Shown here: positions 20,571 through 31,105 of the stretch, one piece after another
Position numbering within the stretch: position 1 is the stretch's first letter
Layout of the letters: every line of letters begins with the position of its first letter
Source: Anseongella ginsenosidimutans
Lineage (GTDB): Bacteria > Bacteroidota > Bacteroidia > Sphingobacteriales > Sphingobacteriaceae
DNA length: 64,000 nucleotides
Direction of reading: 5' to 3'
NCBI GenBank assembly: GCA_029268045.1
Contig: JAJUHF010000001.1
Span: 1-64,000 of the forward strand
The notes under the pieces: model-generated
Database searches by the model: none
Told to the model about the DNA's origin: nothing
Seen by the model: the letters and a program-made list of their open reading frames with translations, nothing else
Position numbers and translations under genes: made by a program

Positions 20571-20798
20571 ATGAAAGACGAAGCCATTTGTACAAGCAGA
20601 GTAATTGTCAAACGGATTCGGAAGATCCGTGAATCGAAGCACTATTCCCAGGAGTTTATGGCCCGAAGACTGGGGATTTCCCAGGAAGCCTACAGCAGGA
20701 TGGAATTGAGTGAAACCACCCCCTCCATTAAAAGACTGTTGTCCATCGCCCAGATTCTGGAGATTACCCCGGACGAGCTGCTGTTTACCAGCTCATGA
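20571..20798 (+). CDS. XRE/HTH_3 family transcriptional regulator (75 aa)
   Basis: VKRIRKIRESKHYSQEFMARRLGISQEAYSRMELSETTPSIKRLLSIAQILEITPDELLF; divergent from the bacteriocin-like precursors. Confidence 0.85.
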   Translation: MKDEAICTSRVIVKRIRKIRESKHYSQEFMARRLGISQEAYSRMELSETTPSIKRLLSIAQILEITPDELLFTSS

Positions 20799-23700
20799 TC
20801 CTGAAATCCTCGAGCATCCCGTAGTCCAGTTGCTGATATTGCCTGCCCGGTGGGTAGCTGTCCGCATTCCGGAAAAGCCAGGGAGAAACCAGTCCTGGAG
20901 CAGGATTTTTATGGAAGGGTCCCAGGGTATTTTTCAGGCTTCCGACCACCACGACCTGCACCTGATTGGTTCCTTCCCGGACATAGGGTGAGATATCCAG
21001 CGTAAATGGTGGAGCAAAGCAGATTCCCGCCTCTTTCCCATTCACATGGACCACCGCCACGGTGCCTTTCCACTTACCGGGCTGAATCAGATAACGGGAA
21101 CCTTCCCGGACCGTAAAGCTTTTGGCGTAGGCTACCTGCTGTCCAAAAAATGGCATTCCCTGCGACCTCCAGCTTCCCAATTCCAGGGGAGCGGACCGGG
21201 TGATCCGGAATCCCTTGGCTGCCGCTTTCACCCCAAAATCGCCAAGGATATAAACCGGTTCGATTTCAGCATGGACCCGCATCGGATCGGCTACCAATGT
21301 CAGCTGGTTATTTCCGGCCCGGACTGCGCCGGTCAAATCGAATACGGCAAAGGACTTATCCAGCCACCATTGTCCCGGAATGGGAGACAAGGGCTTCCCG
21401 TTCAGGCTCACTTTCCATACATGGGGACGTTCCACCACGGCCTGGAGACCATTCAGATCGACGCCGTCATCTACCTGAAAATGATACGTTGCTGCAAAGC
21501 CGGTCCCTGTCTGGAAGGTATCACGGTCCAGGATATTTGTTTTGAACTGCACGGATGTATTCCACGGATTCCCGTTTGCAAAGCCATGGAATTTGAATAC
21601 CGTATCTGCCGCATGGTATACATGCAGATCCCGGAGCAGACTTGTTCCCAATTGGATGTCGCAGAAGTCAATCGTCAGGACATTCGGACCGAGCCGCTCC
21701 ACCTGGGTGGTTCCGGTAGCGACTTCCCTGAGATTGGAAGGTTGTGGCATATGATCCGGGAAACCCGTCCTCTTCTCCCGGCTGATAAAAAGTAATTGGT
21801 TGCCGGCGGGCGGAAGTTCAAAATCAATACGCGCGAAGCCCGCTTCGGTCACTACCGGATAACGGGAAATGTTCCCGGTCACGGCATCCAACAGCAGCAC
21901 GACATTTCCTTCGATCCGAACACGTCCGGTGGTCGGTTCGTCCATACTGGAATTGACGAGAAATACCAGCTGCCCATCGGTGAATTCACGTCGCTGATGA
22001 TACAGGTTCCCCCCCTCGACATATAAAAACTCGATTTTGGACGAGGCAAAATAGCCACCGAACAGATCCTTCAGCGGCCGGTTGTCCACCTCATCCCAGG
22101 CGGCCAAATCAAACCGGATCGCCTGCTGCTGCAGATCCGCTAACTTATCGCTGGCCGCACCATCGAGGAATTGAAGTTGCCCGAAAGCAAGCAGGGTTCC
22201 GCCCGCGCGGCAGAATTCCTGAAGCAATCCGAAGGTTGCCCTGTTCACGTTTTCCATACCGGGCGGGATAACCACCGTGGAATACGCTCGTTGGCCGATC
22301 ACAAACCGATCACCAACAACGGCGCCATGATCCTTTATGATGTTTTCGGAGCCGAGGTCAAAGCCGGCCTGCTTTTTTTCAAGAAAGGTGACAAAGCGTT
22401 GAAACTCCTCACCGATCTCCTGTCTGCGGGGATGTGGATTTTCGTATGCCGAATACATCCAGGCGGAGGTCGTGGGTTCCAGTACAAGCACGTGATTTAT
22501 CTGTTCCCCCATGGACAGCGCCAGCGATAAACGCGCGAAATATTGGTTGAGCGGATAATACCACGGCCACCACGGACTATGATAGGAGAAGGACTGCGGA
22601 TAGTCGTATTTCCGGGCGCCCTGGATGGTCATAAAGGATAGATGCTGATTCAAGGTGTTTACTCCCAGCACATACTCCCAGTCGCCCAACCGTTTCATAT
22701 CCATAAAGGTAAGCTCCCACCCGCCTCCGCCGTAGGTTTCGCTCAGTGTTCTTTCTTTCCCCAGCTGGTTGGCAACGCTCGCCAACTCTTTTACGGCCCG
22801 GATATTCCCGAACTGGGCCTGCGGGCTTTCTTCGTTGAACCGGTTAAAGAGCATGTCAATGCCGGGCCGCTGATGCCATGCGTACATGGCCATGTTGTCT
22901 CCCCCGTGGTTGGGGTTCGGCCAGCCGTGCTCCCAGTAATGCCCGGTCCATTCAAGACCCTTGCTTTCCGTGTAAGCATGCCAGGGTTTCGCCCAGCGGT
23001 CAATAAACAGCTGAAGCAAAACCTGATAATAGTTATGCCGTACCCGCTTCCAGTCCCCGGTTTCTTCGTAAAGACTGGGAAGATGGTTCCGCAGATCGTA
23101 ACCCCAAGTCTGCTGGAATAATTTAAAAAGATCGGGCGTCCACCGGATATTTCCGCGGCCCTGGACTTCAATATTGGGTTCATCGGTAAATAGGCCGGGA
23201 ACGAGCTTGCCGAATTCATCCCCGGCAACGCGCTCGTAACCTTCCATAGTCAGGTCAATGAACTTTTCGGTCACTCCCTCCATTAACAGATCCACATAAG
23301 AGAATCCGCCATACCAAGGCGAAGCGCGGTAGTTTTCTTTTGAGAACAAATAGAAATCACCCGGTTTCCCCTGCTCAGCTTTCAGGGAAGCCGTGATATC
23401 GCGGAATCCGCTGCCAGTCCGCCGCAGCACAATGAAATAATCCTCCGCATCGGCCGGAAGCGTGTCAGCTTTGGTCAGGTGCAGCATCTGGCCCTGATTG
23501 AAGGAGGATGGCATCTGGTCGGGGACATGCCCCCCGGCAAACCCGCTGGGATAGGAGTTTTCGTCGTAGATCCATACTTGCAAACCCAGTTCCCGGCCTT
23601 TTTTCAAGGTGTGTGCCACCAGACGGAACCATTCATCGGACAAGTACTCGGTGACCAAGCCAGGACGCGGGTGGATAAACACGCCTCCGAACGCGTTCTG

Positions 23701-23955
23701 GCTGAAGGCGTGCATCATGGTGTCGATCAGCTCGGTTGTTACCTCCGTATTCCAAACCCAAAGCGGCGCGCTTCCATATTCTTTTCCGGGAAATGCAAAT
23801 TGGCTGTGCAGGCTGGAAAACGAGTCTCGCTCCACAGGCTGGGGCGATGCGGCTTCCTCCGGCGAACCGGGCCGAACGATAAAACAGGACGCCATTCCGG
23901 TAGCCAGCAGGCCAATCATTGGTAAGAACCGGATACTCAAAAAATCAAACCTCAT
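20785..23955 (-). CDS. GH106-related/GH2-like glycosyl hydrolase, exported
   Basis: APLWVWNTEVTTELIDTMMHAFSQNAFGGVFIHPRPGLVTEYLSDEWF...; lipoprotein-like signal; C-terminal jelly roll. ATG 23955 preferred because a TAAATTTG -7-like box lies just upstream of it. Confidence 0.75.
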   Translation of the reverse strand: MRFDFLSIRFLPMIGLLATGMASCFIVRPGSPEEAASPQPVERDSFSSLHSQFAFPGKEYGSAPLWVWNTEVTTELIDTMMHAFSQNAFGGVFIHPRPGLVTEYLSDEWFRLVAHTLKKGRELGLQVWIYDENSYPSGFAGGHVPDQMPSSFNQGQMLHLTKADTLPADAEDYFIVLRRTGSGFRDITASLKAEQGKPGDFYLFSKENYRASPWYGGFSYVDLLMEGVTEKFIDLTMEGYERVAGDEFGKLVPGLFTDEPNIEVQGRGNIRWTPDLFKLFQQTWGYDLRNHLPSLYEETGDWKRVRHNYYQVLLQLFIDRWAKPWHAYTESKGLEWTGHYWEHGWPNPNHGGDNMAMYAWHQRPGIDMLFNRFNEESPQAQFGNIRAVKELASVANQLGKERTLSETYGGGGWELTFMDMKRLGDWEYVLGVNTLNQHLSFMTIQGARKYDYPQSFSYHSPWWPWYYPLNQYFARLSLALSMGEQINHVLVLEPTTSAWMYSAYENPHPRRQEIGEEFQRFVTFLEKKQAGFDLGSENIIKDHGAVVGDRFVIGQRAYSTVVIPPGMENVNRATFGLLQEFCRAGGTLLAFGQLQFLDGAASDKLADLQQQAIRFDLAAWDEVDNRPLKDLFGGYFASSKIEFLYVEGGNLYHQRREFTDGQLVFLVNSSMDEPTTGRVRIEGNVVLLLDAVTGNISRYPVVTEAGFARIDFELPPAGNQLLFISREKRTGFPDHMPQPSNLREVATGTTQVERLGPNVLTIDFCDIQLGTSLLRDLHVYHAADTVFKFHGFANGNPWNTSVQFKTNILDRDTFQTGTGFAATYHFQVDDGVDLNGLQAVVERPHVWKVSLNGKPLSPIPGQWWLDKSFAVFDLTGAVRAGNNQLTLVADPMRVHAEIEPVYILGDFGVKAAAKGFRITRSAPLELGSWRSQGMPFFGQQVAYAKSFTVREGSRYLIQPGKWKGTVAVVHVNGKEAGICFAPPFTLDISPYVREGTNQVQVVVVGSLKNTLGPFHKNPAPGLVSPWLFRNADSYPPGRQYQQLDYGMLEDFRIMSW

Positions 23956-24015
23956 GTTGCCTGGTATCAAATTTATCAAGAATCGCATAATTTAACTATT
24001 TTAGGAGTCTCAGCC

Positions 24016-24909
24016 ATGATCAGTTATTATAAATATCTTCCGGTAACACAAGATGCCGTAGACTGGGGTTTATGTGTCACTGCCGCGGGTTGCGGCCGCA
24101 TCGAGCATGCCGATACCTATCCCCGCCCCGACCATCCGGCACACCATTATTTTGACTGGAATAACGGCCGGGCGCTTCAGGAATACCAGTTGATCTATAT
24201 CCCCCGGGGCGCAGGAGTCTTTGAATCCGAAAGCGCCTCCCGGTTAAAGGTCGACGAAGGAACGATCATCTTCCTTTTTCCCAACGAGTGGCACCGCTAC
24301 AAACCCGACCCGGGTACCGGCTGGGACGAATACTGGGTGGGGTTCACCGGAAGCATTATGGACAACCTGGTGAAAAAGCGCTTTTTCGAACCGAAGCGCC
24401 CCTGTATGCCCATCGGGGTAAATGAACAGGTCGTGAGCCTTTTTGATCAGATCATCACCCACACAAAGGAAGAAAAATCCGGATACCAGCCGCTGATATC
24501 GGGCACGGTGGTCCATCTATTGGGGCTGGTCCATTCCATTTCCAGAGGGAATCGATTCGAAGACCAGCAATCCATGGTTGAAAATATGGTAAACAAAGCC
24601 CGCATTTTGCTCCGCGCGAATGTGGAACAGCAGATATCGCCGGAAAAGGTCGCCAACGAACTGGGACTAAGTTATTCCTGGTTCCGTAAAACCTTCAAAG
24701 CCTATACGGGAATTGCGCCTGGCCAGTACCTGATCCAGCTGAAGATTGAAAAAGCGAAAATGCTGCTTTCCGACCGATCGAAGTCTGTAAAGGAAATCGC
24801 CTATAATCTGAATTTTGATTCCAGCTTCTACTTTTCCAAGCTTTTTAAGGAGAAAACGGGCTTGCCGCCGGAAAAATACCGCAGGAAGATGTTCCCCCAG
24901 GAGAAGTAA
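24016..24909 (+). CDS. AraC family transcriptional regulator (paralogue of 11193-12068)
   Basis: AraC HTH (KMLLSDRSKSVKEIAYNLNFDSSFYFSKLFKEKTGLPPEKYR); N-terminal domain aligns by eye with the first AraC (YYKYLPVTQDAVDWGL / NYHKYVSVSEEDEDWGL). Confidence 0.92.
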   Translation: MISYYKYLPVTQDAVDWGLCVTAAGCGRIEHADTYPRPDHPAHHYFDWNNGRALQEYQLIYIPRGAGVFESESASRLKVDEGTIIFLFPNEWHRYKPDPGTGWDEYWVGFTGSIMDNLVKKRFFEPKRPCMPIGVNEQVVSLFDQIITHTKEEKSGYQPLISGTVVHLLGLVHSISRGNRFEDQQSMVENMVNKARILLRANVEQQISPEKVANELGLSYSWFRKTFKAYTGIAPGQYLIQLKIEKAKMLLSDRSKSVKEIAYNLNFDSSFYFSKLFKEKTGLPPEKYRRKMFPQEK

Positions 24910-24915
24910 CCTAAA

Positions 24916-24952
24916 ACAAACAAGGCTGTTCGGGAGAACAGCCTTTGTTTGT
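24916..24952. terminator. Bidirectional-looking intrinsic terminator
   Basis: ACAAACAAGGCTGTTC-GGGA-GAACAGCCTTTGTTTGT (one-nt bulge). On the minus strand it is followed by TTGTTTGTTTT. Confidence 0.75.
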
Positions 24953-25020
24953 ATGTAACCAAAACCTAACTTATGAGAAAAAAGTTTGCAAAAAGTCGTA
25001 ATGCGATTTGTCGTTCATTT
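24916..25020 (-). ncRNA. Candidate regulon-controlled small RNA or micro-ORF transcript (~100 nt)
   Basis: Minus-strand promoter (regulon box 25051-25070, 19-nt spacer, perfect -7 box TATTTTTG 25024-25031) ending at the 24916-24952 terminator. Contains a 15-codon ORF MNDKSHYDFLQTFFS (24971-25018). Confidence 0.4.
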
Positions 25021-25050
25021 TTTCAAAAATAACAGATCGCGAACTCCTAA

Positions 25051-25070
25051 CTATCCTGTAGTATCCTGCC
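25051..25070 (-). promoter_or_regulatory. Regulon direct-repeat box, copy 1
   Basis: CTATCCTGTAGTATCCTGCC (+ strand); period-10 repeat; -7 box TATTTTTG 19 nt away on minus strand. Confidence 0.7.
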
Positions 25071-25072
25071 TT

Positions 25073-26005
25073 TCAGTCTTGTTCTTCGAAGAAATCCGCA
25101 GGGACGCCGCGGACCCCGGGTTTAACCGAGAAAACACCGCCGCTTAAAGGAAACTCCCGGAGTTGATCCTCGTTGAGCCCCTGACGGGCAGTGGTTATAT
25201 ACAGAATATCCAGATTCTCACCCCCAAAGGCACAGGACGTCGTGTGCGGACCGGGTACGGTGATTTTTTGAAGCAACTTGCCGGTCATTGGATCCCAACG
25301 GGCTACGCAGGATCCGCCCCAATGGGCTACCCATAGTTTTCCTTCCTCGTCGATGGTCATCCCGTCGGGCGAACCCATATCGGACGGAACTTCCACAGCC
25401 ACCCGCGGCCGGCTTATTTCACCTGAATCGTGATCGTAATCGAAAGCCATCACCTTTTGGGTCGGAGTATCCACGTAGTACATTGTTTTCCGGTCGGCCG
25501 ACCAGACAATGCCGTTTGAGATGGTCACCTTGTCCAGCATCTGGTGGATGCTGCCGTCCCCGTCAACGCGATAAAGTGCCGCCTGCTGGTTCCCGGCCAT
25601 CGTACCCACCCAGAAACGCCCTGCTGGATCGCATTTTCCATCGTTATACCGGATCTTCGGATCCTTTTCGGCGTTCACCACGAATTCCATTTCGCCGGTG
25701 GCCGTATTTATTTTATGGACCCCATCCTGTAGGGCCACCAGGGCACCTCCTCCCCGGATCGGCACCACCGTCCCAACCTTCTGTCCCGTGGAGAGCAGAC
25801 GGTCCTGGCCCGTGGCCGGATCGTATATGTGCAGGGTTTTTCCCTCAATATCAACCCAATATAGTTTTTGTTCGATGGGATGCCAAAGCGCCCCCTCTCC
25901 CAGGGTGGCCTTTGCATCCAGTGCCAGGCGCACATCCTGTGCCCCCGCGGTTCCCGATGTCAGTGTAAGAATGACCATTAATAAGGATAAATGCCTGTAT
26001 TTCAT
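25073..26005 (-). CDS. SMP-30/gluconolactonase/LRE family protein (sugar lactonase), exported
   Basis: LGEGALWHPIEQKLYWVDIEGKTLHIYDP; RYNDGKCDPAGRFWVGTM; SNGIVWSADRKTMYYVDT; GSPDGMTIDEEGKLWVAHWGG. Confidence 0.92.
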   Translation of the reverse strand: MKYRHLSLLMVILTLTSGTAGAQDVRLALDAKATLGEGALWHPIEQKLYWVDIEGKTLHIYDPATGQDRLLSTGQKVGTVVPIRGGGALVALQDGVHKINTATGEMEFVVNAEKDPKIRYNDGKCDPAGRFWVGTMAGNQQAALYRVDGDGSIHQMLDKVTISNGIVWSADRKTMYYVDTPTQKVMAFDYDHDSGEISRPRVAVEVPSDMGSPDGMTIDEEGKLWVAHWGGSCVARWDPMTGKLLQKITVPGPHTTSCAFGGENLDILYITTARQGLNEDQLREFPLSGGVFSVKPGVRGVPADFFEEQD

Positions 26006-26062
26006 GAGTTAAAATAAATCCGTAGGGAAGATAAGGATAAATGTTTAATTTTGGTTTGTATC

Positions 26063-26797
26063 ATGCGGGGATATTCAGGACAACAACGGCTGCTGCTTGC
26101 AGCAGATTGCATTATTTTCGGGTTCGACGGACGGGATATCAAATTGCTGCTCATCCAACGGGGTTTTGAACCGGCGCGGGGCAAATGGAGTCTGATGGGC
26201 GGATTTGTCCAGCCGGGGGAAAGCGCCGACGAATCGGCGCACCGGATACTACGGCAATTGACCGGACTGGACGGCGTGTATATGGAACAGCTCCATACGT
26301 TCAGCGTGCCGGACCGAGATCCGGTGGAAAGGACGGTCAGTGTTGCTTACTTTGCGCTTATTGATATCAACAAATACCAACAGCAACTCAGCGATGAATA
26401 CCATGCCGAATGGTTTCACCTGAAAAAAATACCGGAGCTAATCTTTGATCACCGACAGATGGTGGAAATGGCACGTAAACGCCTCCAATACAAAGCCGCC
26501 CTCCATCCCCTGCTGTTTGAACTGCTGCCCGAAAAATTCACCATTCCCCAACTGATGCATCTCTATGAGGGGATTTACGATACCACCTTTGACAAACGGA
26601 ATTTCAGCCGTAAGCTGCTGTCCACCGGATTGCTCATCAAACAGGATGAGAAGGACAAAAGCAGTTCCCGGAAAGGTGCATACTACTATATTCTGGACCA
26701 GCAGCGCTATGCCCGGAATTTCCAGTCGTTCCTGCACTTCATACCCAACCCCGATCATTTACTGCGCGACGACACCGGGGCTCCTTCCCGGCTATAG
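26063..26797 (+). CDS. NUDIX-domain transcriptional regulator (NrtR/AraR-like)
   Basis: N-terminal NUDIX (GKWSLMGGFVQPGESADESAHRIL) fused to a C-terminal winged helix (FDKRNFSRKLLSTGLLIKQDEK...). TAATTTTG box (26046-26053) supports ATG 26063. Confidence 0.85.
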   Translation: MRGYSGQQRLLLAADCIIFGFDGRDIKLLLIQRGFEPARGKWSLMGGFVQPGESADESAHRILRQLTGLDGVYMEQLHTFSVPDRDPVERTVSVAYFALIDINKYQQQLSDEYHAEWFHLKKIPELIFDHRQMVEMARKRLQYKAALHPLLFELLPEKFTIPQLMHLYEGIYDTTFDKRNFSRKLLSTGLLIKQDEKDKSSSRKGAYYYILDQQRYARNFQSFLHFIPNPDHLLRDDTGAPSRL

Positions 26798-27586
26798 TTC
26801 TTTCAGGCGGATATTCCGGTACTCAACCTTCATCGGCGGGCCTACGTGTACCTGGGCCCCGAGGTACCCGCTTGACTTTCCGTTGACCGTGTCGTTATCG
26901 GTTACCTCGCTCATGAGTACGCCGTTCACATAGTGCTGGAGATGATTCCCTTTGGCTATAATGTGTATCTCGTTCCAGTCGTCCAGCTTCACATGTTCTT
27001 TCAGCGAATCGCTGCTACCCAGTTCTTCGGTCACCTCTGCCGGTGTCCAGGCGTTCCCCTTCACGTGCTCCTTCACCGCGCCCTCGGTGGGTGGGATAAC
27101 CACTTTTTGCCCGCGGTAAGCCAATGTGGTGCGTCCCCGTTCCTCGTAATTCTGGCCGGTATACCGGGCGGCGCCGTCAATATCGGCCTGGTACCCTTTC
27201 AAGGCGTGCGGGATATCCTTCAGCAATTCGCTGCGGTAATTCACCCCACTGTTCCCGCGCTCGGATATTCTGAATTCGGCTTTAAACTCAAAGTCGCCGG
27301 GGGTTCCCCCCTGCCAGATGATAAACGAATTGTTCTTCAGATCCACCCCGGGCTTGATCTCACCCACCAGGTTCCCGTTCTCGACCCGCCACAGACTGGT
27401 ATCCCCTTCCCATCCTGCAAGACTTTCTCCATCAAAAATACGGACGAATCCCGCTTCCAGGGCGCCCGTCTCCGTGGAATCCTCCTCCTGGCCGCCGCCG
27501 CGTTGGGGTGCCGGGTTACACGAGGTGGTCAGTAGCAGGCATCCGGCTGCAATGACAGCAAGGCTTGAATTAAATTTCCGAATCAT
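26792..27586 (-). CDS. DUF1080 (3-keto-disaccharide hydrolase-like) lipoprotein
   Basis: FVRIFDGESLAGWEGDTSLWRVENGNLVGE...; GNSGVNYRSE; lipobox LLLTTSCNP. Confidence 0.88.
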   Translation of the reverse strand: MIRKFNSSLAVIAAGCLLLTTSCNPAPQRGGGQEEDSTETGALEAGFVRIFDGESLAGWEGDTSLWRVENGNLVGEIKPGVDLKNNSFIIWQGGTPGDFEFKAEFRISERGNSGVNYRSELLKDIPHALKGYQADIDGAARYTGQNYEERGRTTLAYRGQKVVIPPTEGAVKEHVKGNAWTPAEVTEELGSSDSLKEHVKLDDWNEIHIIAKGNHLQHYVNGVLMSEVTDNDTVNGKSSGYLGAQVHVGPPMKVEYRNIRLKEL

Positions 27587-27649
27587 ACGATCTCTCTGTT
27601 TAAATAAATGGGAGGCACGGCATACTTTGCGGCATGCCGTGCCGAATTG

Positions 27650-28810
27650 TTAGATATTGTTTGTTACGCCGGTATCCTTCCAGCTTTTGGACGCTGCCGA
27701 TTCCAAAACCGCTTCACATACTTTCTGGGTTTCCAGCGCATCACGGAATGTGGGCGCACACGGTTCACCGCTTTCCAGGCTCTTGAAAAAGTCGGCCACC
27801 TGGTGGATGAAGGAATGCTCGTAACCGATCCCCAGGCCGGGAACCCACCATTTATCCATGTAGGGCTGGTCGCCGTCGGTTACGTGAATGGACCGCCATC
27901 CCCTTACATTGGATTCGTCGCCGTGATCGAAAAACTCCAGGCGGTTCAAATCATGCAGGTCCCAGCGGATCGAAGCATGCTCGCCATTTATTTCAAACGT
28001 ATACAATGCCTTGTGTCCGCGGGCATATCGGGTAGACTCAAAAAGTCCCAGCGACCCGTTTGAAAAATGACAATGGAAAATACAGGCATCGTCAATTTTC
28101 ACCGCTTGCATCTGCCCGCTTTGGGTATGCATCCGTTCCTTAATGAACGTTTCGGTGACGGCTGATACGTCTGTAATCGCACCGTTCAGCCACATGGCCG
28201 TGTCGATGCAATGCGCCAGCAAATCGCCCGTAACACCGGATCCGGCCGCATCGGCATCCAGACGCCAGAGCGACTCCCCGCCCTGGGGCAGATCCGCGCT
28301 GATGGTCCAGTCCTGCAGGAAGTTCGCCCGGTAATGGAAAATCCGGCCGAGTTTGCCTGAATCCACGATCTGTTTGGCCAGGGTTACCGCCGGCAGGCGA
28401 CGGTAGTTATACCAAATGGTGTTCTTTACTCCCGCTTTCTCAACCGCTTCGACCATGGCCTTCGATTCTTCCATGGTGCGGGCCAGGGGTTTTTCGCAGA
28501 GCACCATTTTTCCGGCTTCTGCAGCAGCGATTGCAATTTCAGCATGCATGTTATTGGGGGCGCAGATGTCAATCGCGTCAATATCGTCCCGTGCGATCAA
28601 CGCCTTCCAATCCGTTTCAGCCGATTCATACCCCCATTGTTGGGCAAATGCGTTCACCTTCCCGGGATTCCGCGAGCATACGGCTTTCAAAACGGGGCGG
28701 TATTGCAGTTCCGGGAAGAAATTAGCGACCCGGTTGTAGCCGTTGGAATGGGTTCTGCCCATGAATCCACAGCCAATTAATCCGATTCTTATTTCCTTCT
28801 TATTTTCCAT
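27650..28810 (-). CDS. Gfo/Idh/MocA family oxidoreductase (cytoplasmic)
   Basis: [58 protein letters not shown]. Confidence 0.93.
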   Translation of the reverse strand: MENKKEIRIGLIGCGFMGRTHSNGYNRVANFFPELQYRPVLKAVCSRNPGKVNAFAQQWGYESAETDWKALIARDDIDAIDICAPNNMHAEIAIAAAEAGKMVLCEKPLARTMEESKAMVEAVEKAGVKNTIWYNYRRLPAVTLAKQIVDSGKLGRIFHYRANFLQDWTISADLPQGGESLWRLDADAAGSGVTGDLLAHCIDTAMWLNGAITDVSAVTETFIKERMHTQSGQMQAVKIDDACIFHCHFSNGSLGLFESTRYARGHKALYTFEINGEHASIRWDLHDLNRLEFFDHGDESNVRGWRSIHVTDGDQPYMDKWWVPGLGIGYEHSFIHQVADFFKSLESGEPCAPTFRDALETQKVCEAVLESAASKSWKDTGVTNNI

Positions 28811-28829
28811 TTCGATTCTACTTTTTGTT

Positions 28830-29861
<1,032 letters not shown>

Positions 29862-29899
29862 AATTCTGGTTTTTTCAAATTTAACATTGCTTCATCCAA

Positions 29900-31105
29900 T
29901 CACAAAACGAGGTCGGGGTTATCCGGACCGAAATGTTTCAGCATGACAATCGGATCGCTGTCCGATGCGTTTACGATCCGGACGCCTTCCCGCGCAGCTG
30001 CTTCGCTGACGAAGAATTCATCGTTTGTTAATTGCCCGTAGCGAATCAGCGCCGGAGTTTCCACATTCCAGACCCCCATTTTTCCATGACCTTGCATCAT
30101 GATCATGCCGTAAGCCGCACTGTCCTTGATCACCACTTCGGCTCCGGGAAGCACAGTCAGCTCTTTTGCGCTGAATGCATCGGATTTATAGCATATCCAC
30201 TTTTCAATGTATCCGGCTGCTTCCATTTCCTCCAGAGGCCGGACCGGTATCGGTTCCATGAAACGATTCTCCATCATATTCGGATCCACGTTCAGTTCCC
30301 AATCCAACACATCCAGCAAATGATCCAGGTCACCGATCTTCTCTTTGGGCGTGCAGTTCCAGAGTAACTCTTCGGGAATGATCGCCTCGTTGACCAGCGA
30401 CTGGTACATCGCAAATACGTCGGAGGCCTTCTGCGGCTCGTAGGTGCAAAGACTTCCTGGAGCATGCAAAAGCCCGGGAGGAACGTCCCATCCTGTTCCG
30501 GGTTCCAAACGGAAAGCAGATGAATAATTGGTGATCTTGTTATCCCCTTTGGAAAAATTCGCCAGGCATTCCCGGATCTTCTCCCGGGGAGTACCCGGTT
30601 CGATCCCCATGAACGTATAAGGGAAGTCTCCGCCGTGGTTGTTTACCTGGGGCGGGAAATAATAGGCCTCCGGCTTGCCCAGTTGACCGGTGAGTGCAGC
30701 CATCTCATCGTTGTGGTGCACGTGATGCGGAAGCGGCCCCATGTTATCAAAAAATTTGGAATACATCGGCCAGCTTTTGTACTCGTTCCAAATCCGGTCG
30801 CCGATGAGCTTCCCCTGCAGTTCGTCCACGGCATCTTTCAATAGAAACTGCGTTTCCTTGGAGCCGTCCTTGAATACGATAAAACTCAAGCCCTCGAACT
30901 CTCCGGTCAGGGGTCCGTTCTGAGCTGGGGTGGTCGAAGAAAACCAGCGTTCGTCAATGCCGCCACGCGCTCCGCCCAGGACGTAATAATCGTCCGGATG
31001 AAGTTTTATTCTCCTACCGGGTACACAAAAAGATCTTGGAACCCAGTTGGGGGCTAAACGCACGATGCCTTCGCCTTGTTCCAGTGCTTTCTCCGCTAAA
31101 CTCAT
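29900..31105 (-). CDS. Cupin / class I mannose-6-phosphate isomerase-like protein
   Basis: MGPLPHHVHHNDEMAALTGQLGKPEAYYFPPQVN; GTGWDVPPGLLHAPGSLCTYEPQ; metal-binding cupin features. Confidence 0.65.
   Translation of the reverse strand: MSLAEKALEQGEGIVRLAPNWVPRSFCVPGRRIKLHPDDYYVLGGARGGIDERWFSSTTPAQNGPLTGEFEGLSFIVFKDGSKETQFLLKDAVDELQGKLIGDRIWNEYKSWPMYSKFFDNMGPLPHHVHHNDEMAALTGQLGKPEAYYFPPQVNNHGGDFPYTFMGIEPGTPREKIRECLANFSKGDNKITNYSSAFRLEPGTGWDVPPGLLHAPGSLCTYEPQKASDVFAMYQSLVNEAIIPEELLWNCTPKEKIGDLDHLLDVLDWELNVDPNMMENRFMEPIPVRPLEEMEAAGYIEKWICYKSDAFSAKELTVLPGAEVVIKDSAAYGMIMMQGHGKMGVWNVETPALIRYGQLTNDEFFVSEAAAREGVRIVNASDSDPIVMLKHFGPDNPDLVL

Noticed and set aside
24973-25032. + strand 19-aa ORF MRKKFAKSRNAICRSFFQK in the putative sRNA interval
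   Set aside because: Basic micro-ORF with no clear + strand promoter. The minus-strand promoter/terminator pair explains the interval better, though it cannot be excluded without expression data.
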